In this document: piece by piece, positions 43,301 to 50,666 of the stretch
Numbering within the stretch: position 1 is the stretch's first letter
How the letters are laid out: the number at the start of each line of letters is the position of its first letter
Assembly (NCBI GenBank): GCA_035356615.1
Contig: DAOQSN010000002.1
Coordinates: 62,001-126,000 of the forward strand
Direction of reading: 5' to 3'
DNA length: 64,000 nucleotides
Source: JAKQDH01 sp029558835
Lineage (GTDB): Bacteria; Planctomycetota; Phycisphaerae; UBA1845
Translations under genes and position numbers: made by a program
The notes under the pieces: model-generated
The model's input: only the letters and a program-made list of their open reading frames with translations
Databases searched by the model: none
What the model was told of the DNA's origin: nothing

Positions 43301-43683
43301 GCCGGCTCGCCGCTCTGATACAGGCACCACTCGTTGCCATCAGTGTAGATGATATTGGGCTGGGACTTGAAGCGCTCCCACTGCTCCTTGTTGCGACCGC
43401 GATACCCGGACGTGTCCGCGCCTTCGCCCGGGGCCTTGAGCTCCAGGTAGCCGCACAACGTGCCGTCAGCCAGGACGGCGAAGTCGGGGATGCCCAGGCG
43501 TCCCCCAAGCGCTGACTCAGCCTTGACGACGACCTTGCGGTGGATAATGCCCCCGACAGTTTCGAGGAGCGATGAGGCGGGCGCGGATAGTTGAGCCTCT
43601 GGCTCCCCTTTTGCCGCGGCCCCCATCTTGGCCTGCACTGAGTCGGCGAAGTCCCTCAGAGCTTTCGCAAGGTCAGTCTCCAT
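40339..43683 (-). CDS. single-chain restriction-modification enzyme (type ISP/IIG-like N6-adenine methylase with nuclease domain)
   Basis: A 1114-residue protein. Near the N-terminus, 'GIPDFAVLADGTLCGYLELK' carries D67...E81-x-K83, the PD-(D/E)xK nuclease signature. The methylase core has motif I 'DPAVGTGTYLLGVIDH' (368-375) and motif IV 'NPPYDRHEAV' (488-491), which indicates N6-adenine methylation. The C-terminal half ('VGDYFRPSLWAAQRSGKQVY', 'YVYALLGHSAFVERFWDELE') resembles the type ISP specificity domain. No helicase motifs were found, so it differs from LlaGI. No partner R or S gene lies nearby. The ATG at 43683 begins the conserved region. Codon usage is similar to neighbours, but it is the only defence-like gene here. 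Confidence 0.85.
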   Translation of the reverse strand: METDLAKALRDFADSVQAKMGAAAKGEPEAQLSAPASSLLETVGGIIHRKVVVKAESALGGRLGIPDFAVLADGTLCGYLELKAPGEGADTSGYRGRNKEQWERFKSQPNIIYTDGNEWCLYQSGEPAEKLLRLTKDIMRYGARGVTEADAEHFHAIVTRFLAWSPIVPRKPREQAALLAPLCRLLREDVADALCDPGSPLVALAGDWRSLLFPEASDERFADAYAQTVTFALLLARSEGADAADLAQAVMGLEAEHTLLSRALQVLTDTRARREIEASLALLQRVINAFPVGTMRPVRDREEAEEDPWLYFYEHFLGVYDAKLRKDSGVYYTPVAVVKCQVALIDELLRDRLHKAGGFSHRDVITLDPAVGTGTYLLGVIDHALEGVASTQGPGAVAGKATTLAGNLHGFELLTGPYAVTELRVTRALKDRGATLPRDGLGILLADALESPFAQPPVLPQFLEPIAEQHRRALDVKDRKSVIVCLGNPPYDRHEAVGDLNSQSRARTGGWVRWGDAGKADGAILSAFIDPVLKAGHGGDLKNLYNLYVYFWRWALWKVFEHTSGKSQDNAGVVSFVSASSYLRGDAFVGMREMLRRLSHEVWVIDLGGEGRGTRRDDNVFNIQTPVAICIALRQGKKDKDAPATVHYTRIHGTREEKYARLASVRSFKDLKWKTCPTDWHAPLRPQKTGSYFKWPRLTDLMPWQQSGQELKRSWPIGPDEDTLRRRWQALLRGWEGIDRAVPFKETRDRKVSAAYPGFRQGEKALRPIAELPVGTPAPPTQRIAFRSLDRQYVMADNRVGDYFRPSLWAAQRSGKQVYLATLTIEPFGRGPALVAAADIPDRHYFNGRGGKDLSPLYRDAAATEPNILPGFLDLWGKKLKRKITPETLAAYVYALLGHSAFVERFWDELEDCQLRVPLTLNGKLFEQAVKLGARLLFLHTYGERFNGRRRHAGPVPSGKARCIETISDKPADYPEKFAYLEQARTLRVGAGALAPVEPAVWDYEVSGLQVVKSWLGYRMKHRKGRKSSPLDDIHPERWTAEFTAELLRLLWILEHTLAMQPELTELLKAVSGGMLLSEADLPPVPEHLRRAPRTSDAAGLFDGEDEGRDQSEA

Positions 43684-43925
43684 CGGAAAACAGGGTATCC
43701 GAGAGTTCTCCTGCTCGCCACTCGACGGGCGGAACCGCTGTCTCGATATCCCCGGACCTTCGGGTCTCTGCCCGGTCAGCGCCGTGGGCGCAAGCCCACC
43801 GACGGGGCCCACCGCTTGCGTGGCGCGCTCTGCGGCTCACGTCCGGTATCGAGGTCACCGGGCGTCCTCACTCCCCCCGGGTTCCGTTGGCTTGAGGGGG
43901 TTGGAGTGCCTGCGTTTCGCGGTTC

Positions 43926-45389
43926 TCAGCAACCGGGAGCGAGCGTGTGTTCGGCTGGTAGGGGTTCATCCGTCGGGGGCCCGTCGTTTCGGGGCCGCCG
44001 CGACCGGAAAATGTCGATCTTCATCCACGCTCGGCTGCGCCAGCGCCACCACAGAAACAGCGCGGTAACGATGATGAGTGTGGCCGACGCCCACCAGGGA
44101 CCGAGGCTTCCCCACTGCGGCCAAAGCCCCGCCGCCAGGAAGCCCCCGCCGACAATGATGCTCCACTGGCTCCCCACGAAGAACAGCGCCGGCCAGAACG
44201 TGTCGCCCGCCCCACGCAGCGCCGCGCTGTAGGTGATGCCGGCCGCGTCGAAAAGCTGGAACACCGCGGCGCACACCATGACGGCCGCCCCGATCCGCAC
44301 GACCTCGGGGCTATCATTGAACCAGCCGATCAGCGTGCCGCCCCACAGCAGGTACAAAGCCGACAGCGCGCCCATGTAGAGCGTGGTCACGATGAAGGCG
44401 ATCCGTGCTTCCCGCAGCGCGCGCTCCGGCTGCCCGGCGCCGATGGACTTGCCCACCAGCGCCGTCAGGGCGTGCCCGACGCCGATCGTGGGCAGGAAGG
44501 CGATGCGCATGTACTGCTAGGCCGCGTTGGTGGCGATCAGGTGCGTGGTTCCGAACTTCGTCCCCACCAGCACGGTGATGAAGATTGCCCACACCATCAC
44601 GTCGGAGGTCCACTGCAGGCCCGTCGGCAGGCCGAAACGGAGCATGCGCAACAGCACTCCTCCCGAGGGGCGCCACGCCCGCCGGGTGTGAAAGCGGGCG
44701 GCCATGCCGGGTGCCAGCAGCGCGATGGCGAGGCGCAGCATGCGGTACCAGACCGCCACCAGCGTGCCCCAGGCGGCCCCGGCAATGCCCAGCGGCTCCA
44801 GCCCGAACGCGCCGAACACCAGCGCCCAGCTCACCACCACGTTGACGACGTTCGCCTCCAGGGCGGACCACATGGTGATCCAGGGTCGGTGGACGCCGAT
44901 GAAGAACCAGCTCAGACCGGCGGCCGCGACCGTCGGGCCCGCCGTCAGCAAGGCGATCTGGGCGTAGACCGTTTCCGCGCGCTGCACCGCCGGCTCGTGC
45001 TGTAACAGGCCGAACAGCCACGGCAACAGCGGTACCAAACCGATCCCGAGCAGGCCCGAGCCCACCGCGATGTAGATCGTCTGCCACGCGTACGCGCCGC
45101 AGGCCCGCTCATCACCGCGCCCCAGCGACTGCGAGGTGAACGTGCTGACGATCGAAACCGTGCCCATCCCCAGCACCGTATACGTCCAGTTGATGACCTG
45201 GGCCGGCAGAATGGCAGCCTGGGCCGCCGGGTCATGCAGGAAGGTCATCAGTGTGAAATCAACCACGTCCATCACGGCGCGCGCGATCATCGTCACCACG
45301 ACCGGAATGGACATGGTGATGACCGCACGGACCTCCGCCCGCCGACGAGCGCGGAGGTCCAGTTGCAGCCGCTCGGCCGCCTCTGCCAT
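43926..45389 (-). pseudogene. MATE family efflux transporter interrupted by an amber codon
   Basis: Two in-frame halves of one MATE (NorM/DinF-type) 12-TM exporter are separated by a single TAG at 44517-44519. The first half (45389-44520) covers 'SIPVVVTMIARAVMDVVDFT', 'TYTVLGMGTVSIVSTFTSQS' and 'LGRGDERA'. The second (to 43926) covers 'MRIAFLPTIGVGHALTALVG', 'KSIGAGQPERA' and 'GITYSAALRGAGDTFWPAL'. Relatives have Trp or a similar residue here (…W-R-Y), so TGG to TAG is the simplest reading. An ATG two codons later (44510) could re-start the second half. AAGGAAGGA precedes the first ATG. It may be a recent nonsense mutation, a base-call error or a suppressed stop. Confidence 0.8.
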
Positions 45390-46317
45390 CGCCGACTTCC
45401 TTCCTTCAGCGTGCCGCGGGCACGCCGGCATCGTCATCTCTTCCCCACCGCCTCGTGGCCGTGGGTACGTCCGTCTGCGCCATCCTGCCGTGGCGGGCAC
45501 CTTCTCGACGAAGTAGCGTCGGCCCCCCGTGGCCGACGTGGAAGCCACACGGCGTACCGTCCACGGAGACTCTCGGTTCGGCTTGGGGGTTCATCAGCAC
45601 GCCGCTGACCGCAATGAGGCCCGGAAACCCACAAGAAGAAGGCCCCGGACGCCTACCGGCACCCGGAGCCCCGATTATTCGAATCCGTTCCGAATCAGGC
45701 GGGTCAGCCGGTGCCACCTCCATGAACCGTCGGCGGACAGACCGGGGCAAACCGCGCATACGTACCCCCGGCTGCACGCTCCACTACCTTTACGGCCGTC
45801 TTGACCATATCACACCATCCGGCGGCGACCGCGCCTCCGTCTCCACTCGGTGATCCTTGTCACCCCAACCGCGCACGCAACTACACACCAATGCTACGGA
45901 ACGGACCGTCCGCGTCAATCCCCGTTGCGGTGTGCACCCGCGTGTCACGCAGTGCGTGGCCGCCCGGTGTCTGCAAGATGGGGCCGTCCGGGAGGTTCGG
46001 ACGGCCCCTCGCCCAAGCGTTGCTCGCTAAGAAACGCTCGAGTGCCTCGTCGAACGCACTCGCCCGCGGTGCGCGATGGCGAGCCTGTTTCCGCTATCTC
46101 GGTCGGCCACGGTCGGCGCCGCTACCCACGAATCTCTAACGGGAGCATTGCCGCAGATGCACCCCAACACGCGGGGGGCGGCACCAAAACACAATCGGCA
46201 ATCTCTGCCTGCTATCGCGCAAACAGACCTACTCAGGTTAACGCCAAGCCTGCTTGGCGTCAACTGCCACTAGCTAGAAAAACGCGAAACAGCGATTTAC
46301 CGCCACAATAGACTATT
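45390..46317. other. 928-base leader/intergenic region
   Basis: Holds a MITE-like copy (45491-45607), a minus-strand promoter-like pair TTGACG/TAGCAT (45913-45918 and 45891-45896, spacer 16), a perfect 10-bp hairpin GGGGCCGTCC/GGACGGCCCC (45980-46008), and the palindrome ACGCCAAG-CCTG-CTTGGCGT (46241-46260). No gene is convincing. Confidence 0.5.
45491..45607. mobile_element. MITE-like element, copy 2
   Basis: GAAGTAGCGTCGGCCCCCC followed by GTGGCCGACGTGGA closely matches the 4347 copy (GAAGTAGCGTCGGCCCCCC, CGCGACCGACG). The right part GGGGGTTCATCAGCACGCCG matches GGGGGTTCTTCAACAGGCTG. It lies in the leader of the MATE gene. Confidence 0.6.
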
Positions 46318-47475
46318 TCACGTGTGTGCTCTCGGTCCCGGCTTCGCGGATATCGGGCCTGTGGCCTGGTTGGGACGCTCGTCGGGGCCGGGCGGCAGCG
46401 AAGGTGAGTACTCGAGGGTGGCGATCAGGGCCACCACGCTAACGCACTGAAGGAGGAGCAGGGTCGCGAAGGCCCAGGACAGGCGGGGAAGGATGACGGC
46501 CGGCAGGGCGGTGGCGGCCGTAGCCAAGTAGATGGTCAACACCGCCCGACGGGGAGACATCCCCCTTTGCACGAGCCGGTGCGAAAAGTGCCGGCGATCG
46601 CCGCGAAACGGGCTGATGCCCAGACGCAGACGCCGTACCACGACACTGGCCACGTCGTACATGGGCACAGCCAGCACGACCGGCGGCACCAGCACGCCGA
46701 ACGGCGATCGCTGCTGGTCGGGGTCGTAGTAGGTCGTCAGGATCGTCAGCACCGCGAGCAGGTAGCCGATCGGCATGCTCCCGGCATCGCCCATGAAGAT
46801 GCTGGCCGGCGAGAAATTGAACCAGAGGAACCCCAGCAACGCCCCCACCATCACCCACGCCAGCACGGGTACGAAGATCTGGTTTGCCCCCATTGACGCC
46901 ACGGCCAGCACCGCCGCGGCCACGGCCGCCACCCCCGCGCTGAGCCCGTCCATGTTGTCCAGGAAGTTGAACGCGTTGGTTATCAGCACGATCCACAGAA
47001 TCGTCAGTACCGTCGCGAGGGGGGTGGGCAGGAACTCCGCCGCGCGAATGCCCAGCGGCCCCGCGACGACCGCGGCCGCCACGAACTGAGCCAGGAACTT
47101 GACGCCGGGGCCCAGCGGGCGCCGGTCGTCGATAAGCCCCACCACATGCAGCAGCAACGCTCCGCCGAACAGCGCCGCCACGCTCGGCCACCGGGAGACC
47201 ACGCCCGACAGGTGGGTCTGCAAGAGGGCAGGCAGCCACGGTGGCGGTGGATCGCGCGGCAGCAGCGTCAGCGCCAGGAGCCCGCCGAGCACGGGGACGA
47301 AGATCGCCAGCATGAGCGCGACGCCGCCGCCCAGAGCGGTGGGGCGGCTATGTTGCTTGTGGCCGGCCGGTCGGTCGACGAAGCCCACTTGTATCGCCAC
47401 CCTCCGCACGACCCGCGTGGCGAGCAGCGACAGCGACAGCGGCACCAGGATGACACAGGCCACGATCCACACCAT
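46318..47475 (-). CDS. undecaprenyl-phosphate sugar-1-phosphate transferase (WecA/TagO/MraY family)
   Basis: A 385-residue polytopic membrane enzyme with about ten helices. Family motifs in order: 'VDRPAGHKQHSRPTALGGG', 'GLIDDRRPLGPGVKFLAQ' (the DD pair that binds Mg2+), 'NAFNFLDNMDGLSAG', 'SIFMGDAGSMPIGYLLA' and 'FRGDRRHFSHRL' (the basic/His loop). This is the WecA/TagO subgroup, which loads an N-acetylhexosamine phosphate onto undecaprenyl phosphate to start surface polysaccharide assembly. The C-terminal ~30 residues are polar. It lies between repeats and is read alone. MraY itself is less likely because of the loop. Confidence 0.9.
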   Translation of the reverse strand: MVWIVACVILVPLSLSLLATRVVRRVAIQVGFVDRPAGHKQHSRPTALGGGVALMLAIFVPVLGGLLALTLLPRDPPPPWLPALLQTHLSGVVSRWPSVAALFGGALLLHVVGLIDDRRPLGPGVKFLAQFVAAAVVAGPLGIRAAEFLPTPLATVLTILWIVLITNAFNFLDNMDGLSAGVAAVAAAVLAVASMGANQIFVPVLAWVMVGALLGFLWFNFSPASIFMGDAGSMPIGYLLAVLTILTTYYDPDQQRSPFGVLVPPVVLAVPMYDVASVVVRRLRLGISPFRGDRRHFSHRLVQRGMSPRRAVLTIYLATAATALPAVILPRLSWAFATLLLLQCVSVVALIATLEYSPSLPPGPDERPNQATGPISAKPGPRAHT

Positions 47476-47589
47476 GATTCCCGAGTCTACCGCGGGACCG
47501 TCACGAGCGGGAGAGCGCGGCAGGCGGCCGTGAGGGCGCGTTGCAGGGGCCGACCCCTGCGGCCCCCGGACGCGGTACCGGACGCCGGA

Positions 47590-47731
47590 AACTGACTAGC
47601 CCCACGCAACGGAGAAGCCGACGGCGAGGCCAGAGCGGCATGCCCAAGCCAAAGGCGCCGGCATGCGGTTGCGCACAGTAGCGTCGCGCACGGGCGAGAA
47701 CATGGCGGCGCTGCGCTTGGCGATGCCACCC
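47590..47731 (-). repeat. dispersed 'MAKRSAAM' element, copy 4 (reversed)
   Basis: TAGCCCCACGCAACGGAGAA, GGCATGCCCAAGCCAAAGGC, GCCGGCATGCGG and CATGGCGGCGCTGCGCTTGG with CGATGCCACC. It sits between the wecA-like gene and the stop of the His-rich membrane gene. Confidence 0.7.
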
Positions 47732-47768
47732 CACTGCGTCGATGGGTTTCCCTGTCCTGGGGAGCTAC

Positions 47769-48731
47769 TCAGCCGCAGCCGCAGGCGCCCCGGCCGTGGG
47801 CTTCGAAGTGGGCCCGGCCGCTGCGCGTGAACAGCAGCGGGAAGATGATGTCACTCACGCAGCAGGGGATCATCACGGCCAGCACGACGAACATCATCAC
47901 CCACCCGATCCGGTCGATCCACTCCACCAGTCCCAACGGACCAACCATGTAGAACACCGAGGCCATCGTCGAGACGAAGACGTGAAGCGAATGGGAGTAC
48001 AGAGTGCTCGCCCGCACGTGAACCGGAGCCGCGAGTCCGACGACCACGCCGACGAGCGCGAACGGAATCACCAGCATGGGATGCTCGATGATACAGATGT
48101 GCCAGGGCGGACGTACGCCGAGGAGCATCACCGAGAAATGCGGCATCACGATGTCACTTACGCCGCAGACGCCGATCGCCCCGATGATCCCGATGATGAT
48201 CGCCTTCAGCAGCCGGCGTTCATAGCGGAAGAACATGGCCGTGGTGGCCGCCGCGCTGAAGAACATGTGCGCCGGGTGGAACAGGTGGAACAGCAACTGC
48301 GGCGGAGTATGGGCATGGGCGTGCTCGTGCCCGTGCTCCTCCGGGAGCGCAGCGACGGGGCCCGCCACATCTTCGGCGTGCTCGTGATCGTGGGCAACCG
48401 CGGGGGTTCCGGGCAGATGTGCTGCCGTGCAGCCGTGCGCGTCCGCCCCTGCGCCGCCCAGGAAGCCGAGGCACAACACGCAAATGATGCCCGCCAACAC
48501 CAGACCGAGCACAACCGACGAGACGGAGAACGGGATGTGCGCGCGCAGCTCCCGCATGAGCGTTGACGACGAGTGCTCGTAATCGCCGTGCGACGCGAAG
48601 TGTGTGTCCTGGCCCGGCCCGTGGCTGATCGGGCTGTCGCCGTGCTCGTGGCCGCCGTGGCCCGGCAGCACCTGGTCGTGGTCCGGGGGGTGATGCTCAG
48701 CGTGATCGTGACGCGGGGGTGTGTCCGGCAT
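47769..48731 (-). CDS. His-rich six-TM membrane protein, probable metal transporter of unknown family
   Basis: A 320-residue protein. The N-terminal 55 residues are very rich in His ('RHDHAEHHPPDHD', 'HGGHEHGD'). TM1 (68-92) is followed by a His-rich loop (113-141, 'EEHGHEHAHAH'). Five more helices lie at ~145-168, 174-205, 215-236, 247-268 and 277-301. The two halves share a pattern: H152-x2-H155-x-F-x-S159 ... CGVSDIVMP (189-197), and H247-x2-H250-x-F-x-S254 ... CCVSDIIFP (290-298). The tail 'ACGCG' adds two Cys. I know no family with this signature. A regulator with metal-type Cys/His ligands lies upstream on the same strand. Transport or sensing of a divalent metal is inference. Confidence 0.7.
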   Translation of the reverse strand: MPDTPPRHDHAEHHPPDHDQVLPGHGGHEHGDSPISHGPGQDTHFASHGDYEHSSSTLMRELRAHIPFSVSSVVLGLVLAGIICVLCLGFLGGAGADAHGCTAAHLPGTPAVAHDHEHAEDVAGPVAALPEEHGHEHAHAHTPPQLLFHLFHPAHMFFSAAATTAMFFRYERRLLKAIIIGIIGAIGVCGVSDIVMPHFSVMLLGVRPPWHICIIEHPMLVIPFALVGVVVGLAAPVHVRASTLYSHSLHVFVSTMASVFYMVGPLGLVEWIDRIGWVMMFVVLAVMIPCCVSDIIFPLLFTRSGRAHFEAHGRGACGCG

Positions 48732-48958
48732 GATTGGCTATGTCTCCAAGTGGTCTGCGGCTCTGGCGCCGTCGGGCACAAACAGCCACAGCGCTTGGTC
48801 GCCTGCTTGTTCGTACAGCCCTCTCCCTTCCGTGCCTGTTCAGCGTGCGATGCAGTGGTCGCGGGCGAGCGCGTTCTCGCCACCAGGTGCGCGCTGAACT
48901 CCGCAACCCTCGCCCCTGCCCTTCTTCCTGGAAGGGAGAGGGGTTCTGGTCGACAGAC

Positions 48959-49240
48959 CTACGAACGATGTACCTTGCGTCGCCGGTGTTGCGCGCACAC
49001 GAGGTACGCTTCGTGGCAGTCGCTGCACTCCTCGACCGCGTGGTCCTCGGCGAAAAGGGTCCAGTGCTTCTGCTGTTGCGGCGTCAGGATGCCGGTGCCC
49101 CGACACAGGGGGCAGAGGCTGCCCAGCGCGGTCAGCACGGCCGAGCGGATGAACTCGGACCGGTTCGCGATGCCCTTCATCGCCTCCAGCAGCGATTCAT
49201 CCGCCTTGAACGAGATCATCTCCTGCTTGAGCTTGCCCAT
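48959..49240 (-). CDS. ribbon-helix-helix regulator with Cys/His metal-binding tail
   Basis: A 93-residue protein. Residues 5-39 ('KQEMISFKADESLLEAMKGI', 'NRSEFIRSAVLTAL') are a CopG/NikR-type ribbon-helix-helix DNA-binding domain. The C-terminal half has C43-x2-C46 ('CPLCRGTG'), H59, H67, C72-x2-C75-H76 and C82-x2-H85, a dense set of soft/borderline metal ligands that is not the NikR ACT-like sensor. GAGGTG precedes the ATG at 49240. The promoter carries a palindrome that could be its own operator. The membrane protein 228 bases downstream is the likely target. The metal (Zn, Ni, Co, Cu) cannot be told from sequence. Confidence 0.85.
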   Translation of the reverse strand: MGKLKQEMISFKADESLLEAMKGIANRSEFIRSAVLTALGSLCPLCRGTGILTPQQQKHWTLFAEDHAVEECSDCHEAYLVCAQHRRRKVHRS

Positions 49241-49290
49241 GGGTCACCTCGCCGGTGCAGAAGCCGGGCCTCCCTCGCCCCACCCCAGGA

Positions 49291-49318
49291 TTAATACATC
49301 GTATTACGCCCGTGTCAA
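49291..49318 (-). promoter_or_regulatory. promoter of the RHH regulator with embedded operator
   Basis: On the minus strand, TTGACA (49313-49318), a 16-base spacer and TATTAA (49291-49296). TAATAC-ATC-GTATTA (49292-49306 on plus) is a perfect 6-3-6 palindrome covering the -10 and part of the spacer. The rest of the gap 49241-49556 holds a CCCTCAGGGGAGGGGGC palindrome near 49370 and the heptad arrays at 49484. Confidence 0.7.
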
Positions 49319-49483
49319 GCGGATTCCAGAGGCCTGGGGAGCCCCGCCTCGTCTTGGGCATCGGGTGTGCCCCTTCTTCCCTCAGGGGAGGGGGCAGGCT
49401 GAGGCGGAATGTGCGCCGGTTCGGTCGGCACGTGACGTGTCAGCGCCCGAGCGGAGGTTGCGTCAAACCGGCACGCCCGCTGC

Positions 49484-49560
49484 TTCATTCACTATTCGCT
49501 CTTCGACATTCGCCATTTTGCGCTGCAATCGCCAATCCTCAATCTCCAATCGACAATCAC
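49484..49560. repeat. heptad arrays (NNNATTC and CAATCNN)
   Basis: TTCATTC/ACTATTC/GCTCTTC/GACATTC/GCCATTT, then TGCGCTG, then CAATCGC/CAATCCT/CAATCTC/CAATCGA/CAATCAC, all in exact 7-base steps. The stop codon of the next gene (49557-49559) is part of the last unit. A near copy lies at 50125-50184. Confidence 0.8.
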
Positions 49561-50048
49561 GAGAGTTTCCACGCGCAGCCGCACTCGGGACAGACGGTGG
49601 CCCCGTCCGTAGGGTCGACAGGCAGGCCGCGGATGTCGTAGCCGCAGTGCGGGCAGCGCAGGTGCCGGAGCATCACTCTGCCGATGCGCTCATGGCGGAC
49701 TTTGCGCAAGGCAATCCAGGCGCCAAGCACGGCGACCCAGACGCCCGTATAGGGGACCATGCTCGTCACGGCCCGGCCGAGGCCGATGTCTCCGCTGACC
49801 AGCCGCATGATGCACACGGCCACGCCGATGCCGAGGCACAGCAACCCGGCGAGCCCCAGCCAGAGGGCGGTTCGGCTCGCCCGCGTCAGGCCGATGCCGA
49901 TCTCCTGGGCCATCTCGTGGAGCAGCGGAGGCGGGATGATCCCCGGTCGGCGAGACACGTGCATCATGACCGGGTCAAGCTGAGGCACGGAACGCCCACG
50001 GGCATCTTGGATGCATACCCCCTGCGAGCGTCGTGTGTCGTCAGTCAT
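49557..50048 (-). CDS. small membrane protein with C-terminal zinc ribbon
   Basis: A 163-residue protein starting 'MTDDTRRSQGVCIQDARGRS'. It has two hydrophobic helices ('LWLGLAGLLCLGIGVAVCI', 'VPYTGVWVAVLGAWIAL') and a C-terminal ribbon 'LRCPHCGYDIRGLPVDPTDG' ... 'CPECGCAWK'. It is a close paralogue of the next gene upstream, sharing the last 35 residues almost exactly, while the rest has diverged. It is the third gene of a run of three zinc-ribbon membrane proteins read from 51222. Its stop codon lies in a heptad repeat unit. Function is unknown. Confidence 0.75.
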   Translation of the reverse strand: MTDDTRRSQGVCIQDARGRSVPQLDPVMMHVSRRPGIIPPPLLHEMAQEIGIGLTRASRTALWLGLAGLLCLGIGVAVCIMRLVSGDIGLGRAVTSMVPYTGVWVAVLGAWIALRKVRHERIGRVMLRHLRCPHCGYDIRGLPVDPTDGATVCPECGCAWKLS

Positions 50049-50124
50049 GGTCGTTTCTCGGCATCCCCCACCGCCCGGGACGGTCCCGCGCGGCTCGAGC
50101 GGACGACGTCCCGGTAGAGTCCTC

Positions 50125-50184
50125 TTCATTCGCTATTCGCTCTTCGACATTCGCTATTCCCGGCAATCGCCAATCGACAATCCC
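50125..50184. repeat. heptad arrays, near-copy of 49484-49560
   Basis: TTCATTC/GCTATTC/GCTCTTC/GACATTC/GCTATTC, then CCGG, then CAATCGC/CAATCGA/CAATCCC. It encodes the C-terminal tail (GLSIGDCRE) of the neighbouring zinc-ribbon protein. Confidence 0.8.
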
Positions 50185-50666
50185 ATGGGTTTCCACGCGC
50201 AGCCGCACTCGGGGCAGACGGTTGCCCCGTCGGTGGGATCGGTGGGCAGGCCGCGGATGTCGTAGCCGCAGTGCGGGCAACGCAGGTGTTTGAGCAGGGC
50301 GGCCGCCACGTTGTGAAAGCGTGCCCGCTTGCTGACGTACCAGACGATCCACGGCACGCAGGACGCGAAGATCAAGCTGGAGGACTTGGCCAGCGTGGCA
50401 TCGCGGATGTCACCGCTGATGAGCCCGTGGGTGAATAGACCGACGATGAGCAGGGCACCGACGATGCCGACGACAAACGCGGCCCGTTCTCTGCCGGCAA
50501 TCCGCACGCCGTCCGCGTGAGCAACGGTGCGCAGCACATCGGCCGCAATGATGTCGTGGCGGCGCGTGAGCCACAGGGCGATCGGGTCAAGCTGCGTGAC
50601 CCGCCGGCCGCGGGCGTCGCGGATGCGGCCGGCCCGTCGAGATGCCGAGGTCTCTTGCTCAGGCAT
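50154..50666 (-). CDS. small membrane protein with C-terminal zinc ribbon, paralogue
   Basis: A 170-residue protein starting 'MPEQETSASRRAGRIRDARG' with two hydrophobic helices ('AAFVVGIVGALLIVGLFTHG', 'SSLIFASCVPWIVWYV') and the ribbon 'LRCPHCGYDIRGLPTDPTDG', 'CPECGCAWK'. Its start overlaps the end of the upstream gene by eight bases, so the two are translationally coupled. The last nine residues come from the heptad repeat at 50125-50184. The block 'GRRVTQLDPIALWLTRRHDI' aligns with 'GRSVPQLDPVMMHVSRRPGI' of the next gene. Function is unknown. Confidence 0.75.
   Translation of the reverse strand: MPEQETSASRRAGRIRDARGRRVTQLDPIALWLTRRHDIIAADVLRTVAHADGVRIAGRERAAFVVGIVGALLIVGLFTHGLISGDIRDATLAKSSSLIFASCVPWIVWYVSKRARFHNVAAALLKHLRCPHCGYDIRGLPTDPTDGATVCPECGCAWKPMGLSIGDCRE

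Noticed and set aside
44517..44519. TAG as pyrrolysine or other recoding
   Set aside because: No PYLIS-like element was noticed, and an aromatic residue is expected here; a nonsense change is simpler.
49484..50184. Heptad arrays as a CRISPR
   Set aside because: The unit is 7 bases with no spacers and no cas genes nearby.
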